Source: an uncultured Ruminococcus sp. (GTDB lineage: Bacteria > Bacillota > Clostridia > Oscillospirales > Ruminococcaceae). Taken from it: a stretch of 64,000 nucleotides of DNA. The DNA lies in NCBI GenBank assembly GCA_902786975.1, contig CADAES010000001.1:1-64000 (forward strand), in the 5' to 3' direction. Every line of letters starts with the position of its first letter. The stretch's first letter is position 1. A program made the position numbers and the translations under genes. A model generated the notes under the pieces. That model was not told the DNA's origin. It saw only the letters and a program-made list of their open reading frames with translations, and did no database searches. This document shows positions 15,633 through 23,834 of the stretch, piece by piece.

Positions 15633-18600
15633 ATGGGCAAAAAAGCATTAGCGCTGCTGATAGCTGTCCTTACCGCAGGACAGGCTTTCGCACTGAACGT
15701 ATCCGCAGACAGCAGCACAGTCCGAAGCGCAGACACGGTCAAAAGCAGTGTTGTCATTACTGATGATAACGACCGTACAAAGAGCGTCAGCGTCACGTTA
15801 GAAGCTGATAAGCTGAACTATCCCGAGGGATTTGGTGATGAGGAGAGCCTTGAGACGGTCAACGACGACGGCGTCAACCCCAGAGCTGCTGCGCTCACCA
15901 AGGGATACAGCATCAATTCAAAGAAGTTCGACCTGCGAAATGTAAACGGAAAAAGCTATACGACCCCCGTGCGTGCACAGGCGCCCTTCGGGACCTGCTG
16001 GAGCTTTGCAACGGTCGCTGCACTTGAATCAAGCATACTCGGTGCGGGACTCAATGGAGCAGATGGAAAGGCAGCAACTCCTCAAACGCTGGATCTGTCG
16101 GAGAAGCAGCTCGCATGGTTTTCAGCAATGCCGCTCAACGATCCGAATAATCCGCAGAACACTGAGGGCCAGTATATCCCCGAATATTTGGACAACCCAA
16201 ACAGCTATTCTACTTTTATGAACAGAGGCGGTAATTCCGCATTCTCCGAATCAGCTCTTATGCAGGGCATTGGACCGAGCCACGAGAGCACCAAAACCGA
16301 GTTTGAATATCACGGCAAAGAGAAAACTATCGTTTCAAGATGGATGGACGGCTCGATGCAAAAATACTCGTACAGCGAGAGCGATAACTGGTCGATCCCG
16401 GAGAAGCTTCGTTTTATCAATGACTACTCGGTAAAGGAATCTCACGACCTTCCGAATACCGGTTCGATCGATAAATACGGCTATTACACCTACAATCCCG
16501 AAGGAACGAAGGCTATCAAGCAGGAGCTGCTCAACCTCAGAGGTGTTCAGATAGCATTTAACGCAGATACTTCTATGCCGGGTCAGGAAAGTGACGGAGA
16601 GTTTATCAGCAAGAACTGGGCACACTATACCTATATACCTTCCGTTACGAACCATGCCGTTACGGTAATAGGCTGGGACGATAATTACCCCAAGGAAAAT
16701 TTCATCAACGGTTCATTCAAGATGTATATGCGCGACCACAAAGAGGTCACTATAAGCAAACAGCCGCCCGCTAACGGTGCATGGCTGGTAAAGAACAGCT
16801 GGGGCAGCGCAGAAAACGAATTCCCAAACAAAGCCGGCGGTTCGTGGGGCATCGAGGAGAACGGCAAGCATACAGGCTATTTCTGGCTTTCGTATTACGA
16901 TAAGTCGCTGGCTGTTTCAAACCCCGTAAGCTATGTTGTTGAGGAAGATGACAAGTCTGTGAACCACATCGACCAGCACGACTACATGCCGGTAGCCAGC
17001 ACAGTATCCGGCAGGTTCGACAAGAAGACAGTAATGGCAAATCGCTTTATGGCGGAGCACGACGAGATGCTCAAGCAGGTCATGTGCTATACCTCCGAGC
17101 CGAATACCGAGGTAACATATGATATCTATCTGCTGGACGGCTTTGCGGACAAGCCGACAGACGGTATCAAGGTCGCAACAAAGAAGATAAAATACGCATA
17201 TAAGGGTTTCCACAAGGAAAAAGTCTCGGATTTCAACAGCCTCTTTGATGTGTGCGGAGACGGCTCAAAGGATATCAGGTTAACAAAGTATCAGGAGTAT
17301 TCGATAGTTGTTACCCAGAAGGCTGCGGACGGCAAGTATCTGGTGAATTTCCAGTGGGCAACCGATTCAAAGAGCGGTATATCTTCGTTCAAGGGCATCA
17401 TAAACAACGAAGAAAGCTATGTTTACCATGATGATTACTGGTATGACTATAAAGGCGACGACGATCTGAGAGATGAAATGCTCAAGCAGCTGCTCGCCGG
17501 TCAGCAGGCTCCGCTTGACGACTTCACATATGATAATTTCCCGATAAAGGGATTTGTTGAGGTGCTGGATACCGATACAGTGCTTGAGATATCAAGCAGC
17601 GGTGTGATCTACTACGGAACAAAGGAGCATAACAGCGCTACACTTCGTCTTATGGTACACTCTTCGGATAAGAATATCCCAAGCTTCGGAGAAAGCGATG
17701 TAAAGTGGGGCATTCTTCCCGTTGAAGGCGAAAAGGATGTTTATCTCACAGGCAAGCGTGTAAGCGGCGACCCCACACGTTACAAGCTTTTGGCTAAAAA
17801 GGCGGACTCCAAGCATTCCAGGGCGTACCTGACTATTAAGGGCATCGGCACGGCATCGCTCGATGTATCAACAAATATCAGAGGCTTTGTCAATATCGAC
17901 TTCCCGTTTGACGGAGTAAAAGATATCAGGGTATTCCCTTATACCGGCAAGGAAATAAGGCCCTGCACAGGCGTTTCCTGTGATGCTATGGTCGAGGAGT
18001 TCATAGAGGGCGAGGACTTTGAATTTACCTATACTGATAACATAAAATGCGGTCTTGCAACAGTCGAAGCCAAGCCTAAGGGCGATAGGGTCGTACCTGA
18101 ATCATATGTAAAGGAAACCTTTGTTATCGTTCCTGCTAAACCGGTCATCACAAGTGCACAGGCGGTCGGCTCAAGACTCGATGTGCAGATAAAGGATCAG
18201 AGCGTGTCCGAACCATCCGGATACAGAGTCAGGTTCCGCATCAAGGGCGAAAAGAAGTGGCAGGAAGCAGTATTCAACGGATCAAAGCCGAGCTTCAGCA
18301 TCTACGGCGTACAGGGCGGCAAGACCTACGAAGTTTCAGTGAGCGGATTTACCATTGCCCCGGATAATCCTTTCTGGTACGGCGACAAGATAAACTACGG
18401 CAAAAGCAGTGATATCAGAACGGTCACAGTCAAGACGACCGGAAACGTTCAGCGCCTGTCAGGCGATAACCGTTTTGCGACCGCAGCCGAGATATCAAAG
18501 GCAAGCTTCAAGTCTGCCGACACAGTCGTTCTCACATACGGCTACAATTATGCGGACGCACTTGCGGGAGTACCTCTTGCACATAAGCTGAATGCGCCTA

Positions 18601-19367
18601 TACTTCTGACAAACAAGGATTCTGTACCAAGCGAGACACTCAAAGAGATAAAGAGGCTCAAAGCTAAGAATGTTATCATTCTCGGCGGAGTGAAAGCTGT
18701 AAGCAAAGATGCTGAAAAGGCTCTGAAGGACAGTAAGCTCAAGGTACAGCGCATCGCAGGCAAAACAAGGTTTGAAACAGCTGCGGCTGTCGCTAAGGAG
18801 CTGAACAAGACACCTGCGGAAGTGTTCTTTGTTTTTGCCCAGAACTACGCCGATGCGCTTAGCGTAAGTACGATCGCAGCGATCAAGGGTGCGCCGGTAA
18901 TATACCTGACAAAGGACGGCGAGCTTGATCCTGACACAGCTGCTTATCTTAAAACTGTAAAGGGCAGCGTGAAGAAAGCTTATGTTGTCGGCGGAAAGAA
19001 CGTTATTTCAAATGGTATGATGACCAAGGCTTACACAGCTCTGGGTCTGAAATCAGCCGAGAGGATCTCGGGCGATGACAGATATGCTACCTGCGTCGCA
19101 GTAAACAAGAAATTCGATAAGCTGCTCACAGGCAATACTGTTTGCGTTGCGACAGGAACAGATTTCCCCGACGCACTTGCAGGCGGAGTTTATTCGGCAC
19201 TTTGCAAAGCGCCTATGCTGCTTGTGAACGGCAAGGCTGCAAAGCCCGAGCTGAGTGATGCTCAGAAGGCTTACCTGAAGGCAAGGAAAGCTTCGTCCGT
19301 CACCGTATTCGGCGGAAAGACAGTCGTTACCGACAGCTGTGTCAAAGCAGTTTCAGATGTTAAGTGA
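15633..19367 (+). CDS. Secreted C1A papain-like protease with three CWB2 cell-wall-binding repeats
   Basis: The 1244-residue protein starts with a signal peptide (about residues 1-25, cleavage near VSADS). A C1A peptidase domain follows, with the oxyanion Gln and catalytic Cys in RAQAPFGTCWSFAT (about C122), the His in TNHAVTVIGWDD (about H341) and the Asn in AWLVKNSWG (about N388). The middle holds beta-rich segments including a fibronectin-like part. From about residue 938 to the end are three CWB2 (PF04122) repeats, each opening like QRLSGDNRFATA and passing through YADAL. The layout is that of C. difficile Cwp84, a surface-layer protease. It is expected to be non-covalently bound to wall polymer and to act on surface proteins. 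Confidence 0.9.
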   Translation: MGKKALALLIAVLTAGQAFALNVSADSSTVRSADTVKSSVVITDDNDRTKSVSVTLEADKLNYPEGFGDEESLETVNDDGVNPRAAALTKGYSINSKKFDLRNVNGKSYTTPVRAQAPFGTCWSFATVAALESSILGAGLNGADGKAATPQTLDLSEKQLAWFSAMPLNDPNNPQNTEGQYIPEYLDNPNSYSTFMNRGGNSAFSESALMQGIGPSHESTKTEFEYHGKEKTIVSRWMDGSMQKYSYSESDNWSIPEKLRFINDYSVKESHDLPNTGSIDKYGYYTYNPEGTKAIKQELLNLRGVQIAFNADTSMPGQESDGEFISKNWAHYTYIPSVTNHAVTVIGWDDNYPKENFINGSFKMYMRDHKEVTISKQPPANGAWLVKNSWGSAENEFPNKAGGSWGIEENGKHTGYFWLSYYDKSLAVSNPVSYVVEEDDKSVNHIDQHDYMPVASTVSGRFDKKTVMANRFMAEHDEMLKQVMCYTSEPNTEVTYDIYLLDGFADKPTDGIKVATKKIKYAYKGFHKEKVSDFNSLFDVCGDGSKDIRLTKYQEYSIVVTQKAADGKYLVNFQWATDSKSGISSFKGIINNEESYVYHDDYWYDYKGDDDLRDEMLKQLLAGQQAPLDDFTYDNFPIKGFVEVLDTDTVLEISSSGVIYYGTKEHNSATLRLMVHSSDKNIPSFGESDVKWGILPVEGEKDVYLTGKRVSGDPTRYKLLAKKADSKHSRAYLTIKGIGTASLDVSTNIRGFVNIDFPFDGVKDIRVFPYTGKEIRPCTGVSCDAMVEEFIEGEDFEFTYTDNIKCGLATVEAKPKGDRVVPESYVKETFVIVPAKPVITSAQAVGSRLDVQIKDQSVSEPSGYRVRFRIKGEKKWQEAVFNGSKPSFSIYGVQGGKTYEVSVSGFTIAPDNPFWYGDKINYGKSSDIRTVTVKTTGNVQRLSGDNRFATAAEISKASFKSADTVVLTYGYNYADALAGVPLAHKLNAPILLTNKDSVPSETLKEIKRLKAKNVIILGGVKAVSKDAEKALKDSKLKVQRIAGKTRFETAAAVAKELNKTPAEVFFVFAQNYADALSVSTIAAIKGAPVIYLTKDGELDPDTAAYLKTVKGSVKKAYVVGGKNVISNGMMTKAYTALGLKSAERISGDDRYATCVAVNKKFDKLLTGNTVCVATGTDFPDALAGGVYSALCKAPMLLVNGKAAKPELSDAQKAYLKARKASSVTVFGGKTVVTDSCVKAVSDVK

Positions 19368-19423
19368 TTTAAAACACTAACGGTGTATATACGCCGATAG
19401 GTTTAAGCAATAGCATTAACAAA

Positions 19424-19463
19424 GCCCGCTCGGGAGATCTGGTGATCCCGGGCGGGTCTTTTT
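19424..19463 (+). terminator. Terminator of the protease gene
   Basis: GCCCGCTCGGG pairs with CCCGGGCGGGT (19447-19457), followed by TTTTT. Confidence 0.75.
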
Positions 19464-19467
19464 GCGA

Positions 19468-19503
19468 AAAAGCGCCCCGGGACTTTGCCCGAAGCGCTTT
19501 TAT
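19468..19503 (-). terminator. Terminator of the MacB-like operon
   Basis: AAAGCGCTTCGGG/CCCGGGGCGCTTT stem with T-run on the minus strand, directly after the ATPase stop. Confidence 0.75.
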
Positions 19504-19510
19504 GCTGTGC

Positions 19511-20185
19511 CTACTGTATTTGTCCGTCAACGATGTTGACCGTTCTTTCCGCCCACTTTGCAACGTTCATATCGTGGGTTATCATAACTATCGTGTTGCC
19601 CATTTCGTGAAGCTTTTTGAACAGCCCGAGTACCTCCGTTCCGCTTTTCTGGTCAAGAGCGCCTGTCGGCTCGTCGGCAAGGAGCAGGGAAGGCTTTGAG
19701 CAAAGTGCCCTTGCTATGGCAACTCGCTGGCGCTGTCCGCCCGAAAGCTCCGAGGGCTTGTGGCTGAGTCTGTCCGAAAGCCCGAGCATCGAGATCACCT
19801 CACGGCACTCTCTCTCGGCAGTCTTTCTGTCGTGACCTCTCATAAGAAGAGGCATTATGATATTCTGCATCACGTTGTAGGTCGGTATCAGATGATAGTT
19901 CTGAAAGATAAAGCCTATCTCGTGATTGCGTATCTTAACAAGCTCCTTTTCCTTGGTGCTGTGGATAGGGATGCTGTTAAGCTCGTACAAGCCGCTGTCT
20001 AAGTTATCCATACAGCCGATGATGTTCATAAGCGTAGATTTGCCCGAGCCCGACGGACCGAGTATCGCAGTGAACTCACCCTTTTTCACGGTAAAGTCGA
20101 TGTTCTTCAGCACACTGAGCCGCTGTGAGCCCATTTTGTAGCTCTTGCAGACATTGTGCATCGAGATTATTTCCTGTGACGGCAT
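19511..20185 (-). CDS. ABC transporter ATPase, MacB/LolD type
   Basis: The 224-residue cytoplasmic ATPase has Walker A GPSGSGKST, Q-loop FIFQNYHLIP, signature LSGGQRQR, Walker B LLLADEP and H-loop ITHD, and the N-terminal pattern of the LolD/MacB group (HNVCKSYKMG..VLKNIDF). It is the last gene of a five-gene operon and pairs with the FtsX permease to power export or mechanotransmission by a tripartite-like pump with HlyD-type adaptors. Substrate unknown; in Firmicutes such systems export peptides or lipids or give self-resistance. Confidence 0.9.
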   Translation of the reverse strand: MPSQEIISMHNVCKSYKMGSQRLSVLKNIDFTVKKGEFTAILGPSGSGKSTLMNIIGCMDNLDSGLYELNSIPIHSTKEKELVKIRNHEIGFIFQNYHLIPTYNVMQNIIMPLLMRGHDRKTAERECREVISMLGLSDRLSHKPSELSGGQRQRVAIARALCSKPSLLLADEPTGALDQKSGTEVLGLFKKLHEMGNTIVMITHDMNVAKWAERTVNIVDGQIQ

Positions 20186-20194
20186 AAGCCCACC

Positions 20195-20902
20195 TCACTT
20201 CTTAATTATCCAGACTTCTTTTACTGTTTCGCTCCCGCTTGAGTCCTTTTCAACGCTGAGCTTGATGATATCGCCCTTTTTCAGAGCGTCAAAGCTGCTT
20301 TTCACACCGCTGCTCGTTGTAACGCTCACGCCGACGGGGATACGGATCTCCTTCTTTTCGCCTGTCAGAGTGTAGTCGCTGTTTTTGCTGCCGCCCTGCT
20401 TTGGCATGCCCTGCGGTCTTGACCTTTTTGAACTGCCGCTGTTGTCGGAGTTGTCCGAGTCGTCCGAGCCTGGCCTTTTGCCTGCAAACTTCTCGGGGTC
20501 GAATCCGTCGGGCAAACTGCCGTCAAAGTCTTCGGGCTTGAAATTGCCTCTTTGTCTTTTGCTGCCGCTGTTGTCGGAGTTGTCCGAGTCGTCGGAGCCG
20601 GGCCTTTTGCCCGCAAACTTCTCGGGGTCGAATCCGTCGGGCAAACTGCCGTCAAAGTCCCCGGGTTTGAAATCGCCTCTTTGTCTTTTGCTGCCGCTGC
20701 TGTCTGAATCGCTTGTATCGTCGTTTTCAGAGTCATCGGACTTTTCGTTATAGTTTACTATCTCAAGGGTTACATCGTTGCCCGAGACAGATTCTATCTG
20801 CCCGTAAATATATTCGTTATTGTCTTTATCAGACTTTTTGCTGCACGAGGTCTGGGCGACTATCATAACGACTGCAAGAGCCGCTGCAATAAGTTTTTTC
20901 AT
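20195..20902 (-). CDS. Lipoprotein with internal tandem repeats
   Basis: Start set at ATG 20902 after GAAAGGAGAACACAAA; the frame is open farther upstream only because it runs through the permease gene's end. The 235-residue product has a lipoprotein signal with VAQTSC as lipobox, then an OB-like segment (EYIYGQIESVSGNDVTLEI), a low-complexity acidic/serine region with two 43-residue repeats containing GSLPDGFDPEKFAGKRPG, and a C-terminal OB-like part ending VKEVWIIKK. It is probably tethered outside the membrane and works with the adaptors, which share the PEGFDP-type motif. Family not recognised. Confidence 0.8.
   Translation of the reverse strand: MKKLIAAALAVVMIVAQTSCSKKSDKDNNEYIYGQIESVSGNDVTLEIVNYNEKSDDSENDDTSDSDSSGSKRQRGDFKPGDFDGSLPDGFDPEKFAGKRPGSDDSDNSDNSGSKRQRGNFKPEDFDGSLPDGFDPEKFAGKRPGSDDSDNSDNSGSSKRSRPQGMPKQGGSKNSDYTLTGEKKEIRIPVGVSVTTSSGVKSSFDALKKGDIIKLSVEKDSSGSETVKEVWIIKK
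20433..20690. repeat. Two tandem 129-base repeats within the lipoprotein gene
   Basis: Units begin at 20433 and 20562, with a partial third starting at 20691. The period is exactly 129 bases (43 codons), so unit number can change without frameshift. The copies differ at only a few positions. Confidence 0.9.
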
Positions 20903-20919
20903 TTTGTGTTCTCCTTTCG

Positions 20920-22329
20920 TCATTCGTTTGAAAGCGCCTCTACGGGAACGAGCCTGGATGCTTTCCACGCAGGGTAGAAGCCGAACAGCGTGCCCGTTGC
21001 AAGTGAAAATCCAAGAGCGAGCACAGCGCCCGTTACCGACATTTCCATTCTTATACTGAATCCCGAGATAACCGGGGCGAGCGCAAAGCTTACCGCAACG
21101 CCGAGGATACCGCCGATGATGCTGATGCAGCAAGCCTCCAGCATAAATTCAAGCAGTATATCCCTCTTTGAACCGCCGATAGCCTTCAGGATGCCTATTT
21201 CCTCCGTTCGCTCCTTTACCGAAACGAACAGCACGTTCATAATGCCTATTCCGCCGATAACGAAAACTATCGAAGCCATTGCGACAAGCATCAGAGTCAG
21301 CGTTCTGTTCGACTCGTTTGCCGCTTTCATTTTGCTGCCGGCGTCGGTCACAGTAAACTCCGCATTGGGGTAGCTTTCTGCGAGCACGTTCTTTACGTCT
21401 TCGGCTACCTTTTCGACGTTGTCGGCGTCTTGTGCAATGACCGTTATCGTCGGGCTGATATCGCTTCCCGTGAGATATTTGATCCCTGTTGCGTAGGGGA
21501 TAAAGATAGCGTCGTCAGCACTTATGCCTGCCTCGACAGAGCCTTGCTGTGCAAGCACTCCGCCGACTGTGTATGGGCGGTCGTCGATGTATACAAGGCT
21601 GTCATAGGCTTGCTCGGGGCTGCCGAATATCTTTTTTGCCGCCGAATACCCAAGTACGCACACCTTTGCTTTGTTATCGTTGTCGCTGTCGGACAGGTAG
21701 TCGCCGAACATCATCGAAAGATTGCTCAGCTGCGCATAATCCGAAAGCGTGCCCGCTACGGTGCAGCTCTCGCTTTCCTCGATGTTGCCGCCGTAGACGT
21801 TCTGCTTTGTGGTATAAGTTATCGTTGCCTCGCTCAGACCCGCTACGGACGATGTGATGTTGTCCATATCGTCTGTCGAAAGAGTTATCTTTTTTGTGTT
21901 CTTTCTGTCGGAGCTGTCACCAAAGGGCATACCCGACATTGCGCCAGAGTTCGGCATACCGCTGCTGCTCCTGCTCGAACGCTCGCCCGAATTGCTGCTG
22001 CGCTTTGAAGACTGTGAGCCTGACTTATCCGAACTCGGCACGAAAGATCCGCTGCCCGACGACATGCTCGGTCTGCCGCTTGAGCTATTGCCTGTTGAAA
22101 AAGGAAAGCCCGCAGACGTATTCTGTGACTGCTCATAGCTTATATCAAGAGCGCCTGCATTCAGATTTCTGAACTGGTCTGCGACATCTGCCTGACCGCC
22201 TTTGCCGATAGCGATAACGCACACAATGGTTGCCGCACCGACGATGATGCCGATAGATGTCAGCAGCACCTTGAATCTATTTTGATAAAGATTTATCCTT
22301 ACAAGGTTGAGTATTTCGGAAAACCTCAT
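20920..22329 (-). CDS. ABC transporter permease, MacB/FtsX family
   Basis: The 469-residue protein has the MacB layout: one N-terminal membrane helix (VLLTSIGIIVGAATIVCVIA), a large extracytoplasmic MacB_PCD domain (about residues 45-340) and three C-terminal helices forming the FtsX domain (from about TLTLMLVAMASIVFVIGG). The segment SVKERTEEIGILKAIGGSKR is the usual coupling region. A Ser/Gly/Met-rich insert near residues 75-140 (for example SGMPNSGAMSGMP) is unusual. The gene lies 1 base from the adaptor gene, so the genes are co-translated. Confidence 0.9.
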   Translation of the reverse strand: MRFSEILNLVRINLYQNRFKVLLTSIGIIVGAATIVCVIAIGKGGQADVADQFRNLNAGALDISYEQSQNTSAGFPFSTGNSSSGRPSMSSGSGSFVPSSDKSGSQSSKRSSNSGERSSRSSSGMPNSGAMSGMPFGDSSDRKNTKKITLSTDDMDNITSSVAGLSEATITYTTKQNVYGGNIEESESCTVAGTLSDYAQLSNLSMMFGDYLSDSDNDNKAKVCVLGYSAAKKIFGSPEQAYDSLVYIDDRPYTVGGVLAQQGSVEAGISADDAIFIPYATGIKYLTGSDISPTITVIAQDADNVEKVAEDVKNVLAESYPNAEFTVTDAGSKMKAANESNRTLTLMLVAMASIVFVIGGIGIMNVLFVSVKERTEEIGILKAIGGSKRDILLEFMLEACCISIIGGILGVAVSFALAPVISGFSIRMEMSVTGAVLALGFSLATGTLFGFYPAWKASRLVPVEALSNE

Positions 22330-22330
22330 A

Positions 22331-23833
22331 TCACGACACCTTACCTTTGATAAGCAGCGTATCTCCCTCGGAAACTCCGTTTATTTCGGCAACGCTGCCG
22401 TTTGAGAAGCCGATATCGACGCTGACCTTTTCCTCGTCGCCGCCGCTGTTTTTCCTCAGAACATAGCTCTTGCCGTCCTCGTTCTCGACTGCTTTGTTGG
22501 AAACGTAAAGAACGTCCTCGACCTTCTTTGAGATGAACGTCACGTTTGCTGTCATTCCCGAAAGTATCCTGTCGGGAGTCTCTGTGATAACGACTGTCAC
22601 GGGGTAGCTGACAGTCGAGGACTTTGTGCTTGTTGCCGCCGAGCCTATCTCGGAAACATAACCGCTGTAGACCTTGTCTGCGTAGGACAGGAAGCTGATA
22701 TCGACCTTGTCGTTGAGGTTCACCACTGAGATATCGTCCTCGGTCACATTGACCGTTACGGTGATGCTCTGCGCATCGGCAAAGCTTGCTATCGCAGTTG
22801 AGGAATTGAGCGTGTCGCCCGACGTGTAGCCGACGCCTGTTACCGTACCGCTGTGCTGTGCAAGGATACTGCCGTCCTTTACGTACTTTTCAAACGTTTC
22901 AAGGTCGGACTTTGCCGTGCTTACAGCCTCCTTTGCCTGTTCCGAAGCCGTGCCCACGCCGTTTACGGAAACGTTGTAGAGATCCTGCGCATTCTTGTAG
23001 TACATACAAGCTTCCTCGTATTTCTGCTTTGCTGCAAGTTCATCAGCCGAACGAGAGCTCTGTGCCGATGAAAGCTGTGATTTGAGCGATTCGAGCTGAC
23101 TTTTCAGCTGAGAGAGCTGCTTGTCGTCGGTGCAGGACTCTATCTGAGAATTAACATCGCTTATCTGGCTTTTCAGACTTGAAATGTTCTGTGCTATCTC
23201 GCTGAGGGTCGAATTATAAACGCTAAGTGCGTTCTTGCCCTCGGCTACTCTCGTGTCGTACTCGTATTTTGCGGAAAGCTTGGTCTTGCTTTCGTCTATC
23301 TGTGCCTGCTTCAGAGCAAGCTCTGCGTCGGTGACCGCCTGCTTCAGAAGCGTGCGTGCGCTGTCGATGCTTTCCTTTGTCAGCGTCATCAGCACATCTC
23401 CTTCCTTGACGGTCTGACCCTCGGTGACGTTTACCTTGTCAACGACAAGCTCCAGCGCCGATGTTTCAGACTTTGAGGAAACGCTTGTCGAGCCTGTGAC
23501 ACCGCTGCTCTTGCTGCTTTTGCTGCCCGAAGATGTATTCATTATTGCGTCGGGAGCTGCCTTGCCCGAGCTTCCCGAGGACGCCGAAGCTGTGCTTTGC
23601 ACCGATGCGGAAATGCTCGTCGAGTTCAGCTCGAGGTCGTATGTCTGTTCAAGCGACTCGACCTTGACAGCTGCGCTTTCGGTAACGCCGGCAACGACAT
23701 TTCCACGCTGTACGGTCACCTCTTTTGATATCACGCTGTTTTCGTCCTTGGACGGCTCCCGCAGAAAGAAATATCCGCAAACGCAGCTGCCCGCTATCAC
23801 AAGTGCGGATATGCCCGCAATCAGTTTTTTCAT
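22331..23833 (-). CDS. HlyD/MacA-type membrane fusion adaptor
   Basis: Start at ATG 23833 after AAGGAAGAGTAAC; the longer open frame overlaps the previous gene. The 500-residue protein has an N-terminal membrane anchor (LIAGISALVIAGSCVCGYFF), a split biotinyl-lipoyl-like domain (VDKVNVTEGQTVKEGDVLM and AQHSGTVTGVGYTSGDTL), a long coiled-coil hairpin (about residues 150-300) and beta-barrel and membrane-proximal domains. It connects the permease to the cell exterior. A Ser-rich insert interrupts the N-terminal part. Overlapping junctions with both neighbours support one operon. Confidence 0.88.
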   Translation of the reverse strand: MKKLIAGISALVIAGSCVCGYFFLREPSKDENSVISKEVTVQRGNVVAGVTESAAVKVESLEQTYDLELNSTSISASVQSTASASSGSSGKAAPDAIMNTSSGSKSSKSSGVTGSTSVSSKSETSALELVVDKVNVTEGQTVKEGDVLMTLTKESIDSARTLLKQAVTDAELALKQAQIDESKTKLSAKYEYDTRVAEGKNALSVYNSTLSEIAQNISSLKSQISDVNSQIESCTDDKQLSQLKSQLESLKSQLSSAQSSRSADELAAKQKYEEACMYYKNAQDLYNVSVNGVGTASEQAKEAVSTAKSDLETFEKYVKDGSILAQHSGTVTGVGYTSGDTLNSSTAIASFADAQSITVTVNVTEDDISVVNLNDKVDISFLSYADKVYSGYVSEIGSAATSTKSSTVSYPVTVVITETPDRILSGMTANVTFISKKVEDVLYVSNKAVENEDGKSYVLRKNSGGDEEKVSVDIGFSNGSVAEINGVSEGDTLLIKGKVS

Positions 23834-23834
23834 G

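Noticed and set aside
20365..20753. Repeat-rich frames on both strands inside the lipoprotein gene
   Set aside because: They arise from the 129-base tandem repeat in the true lipoprotein frame.
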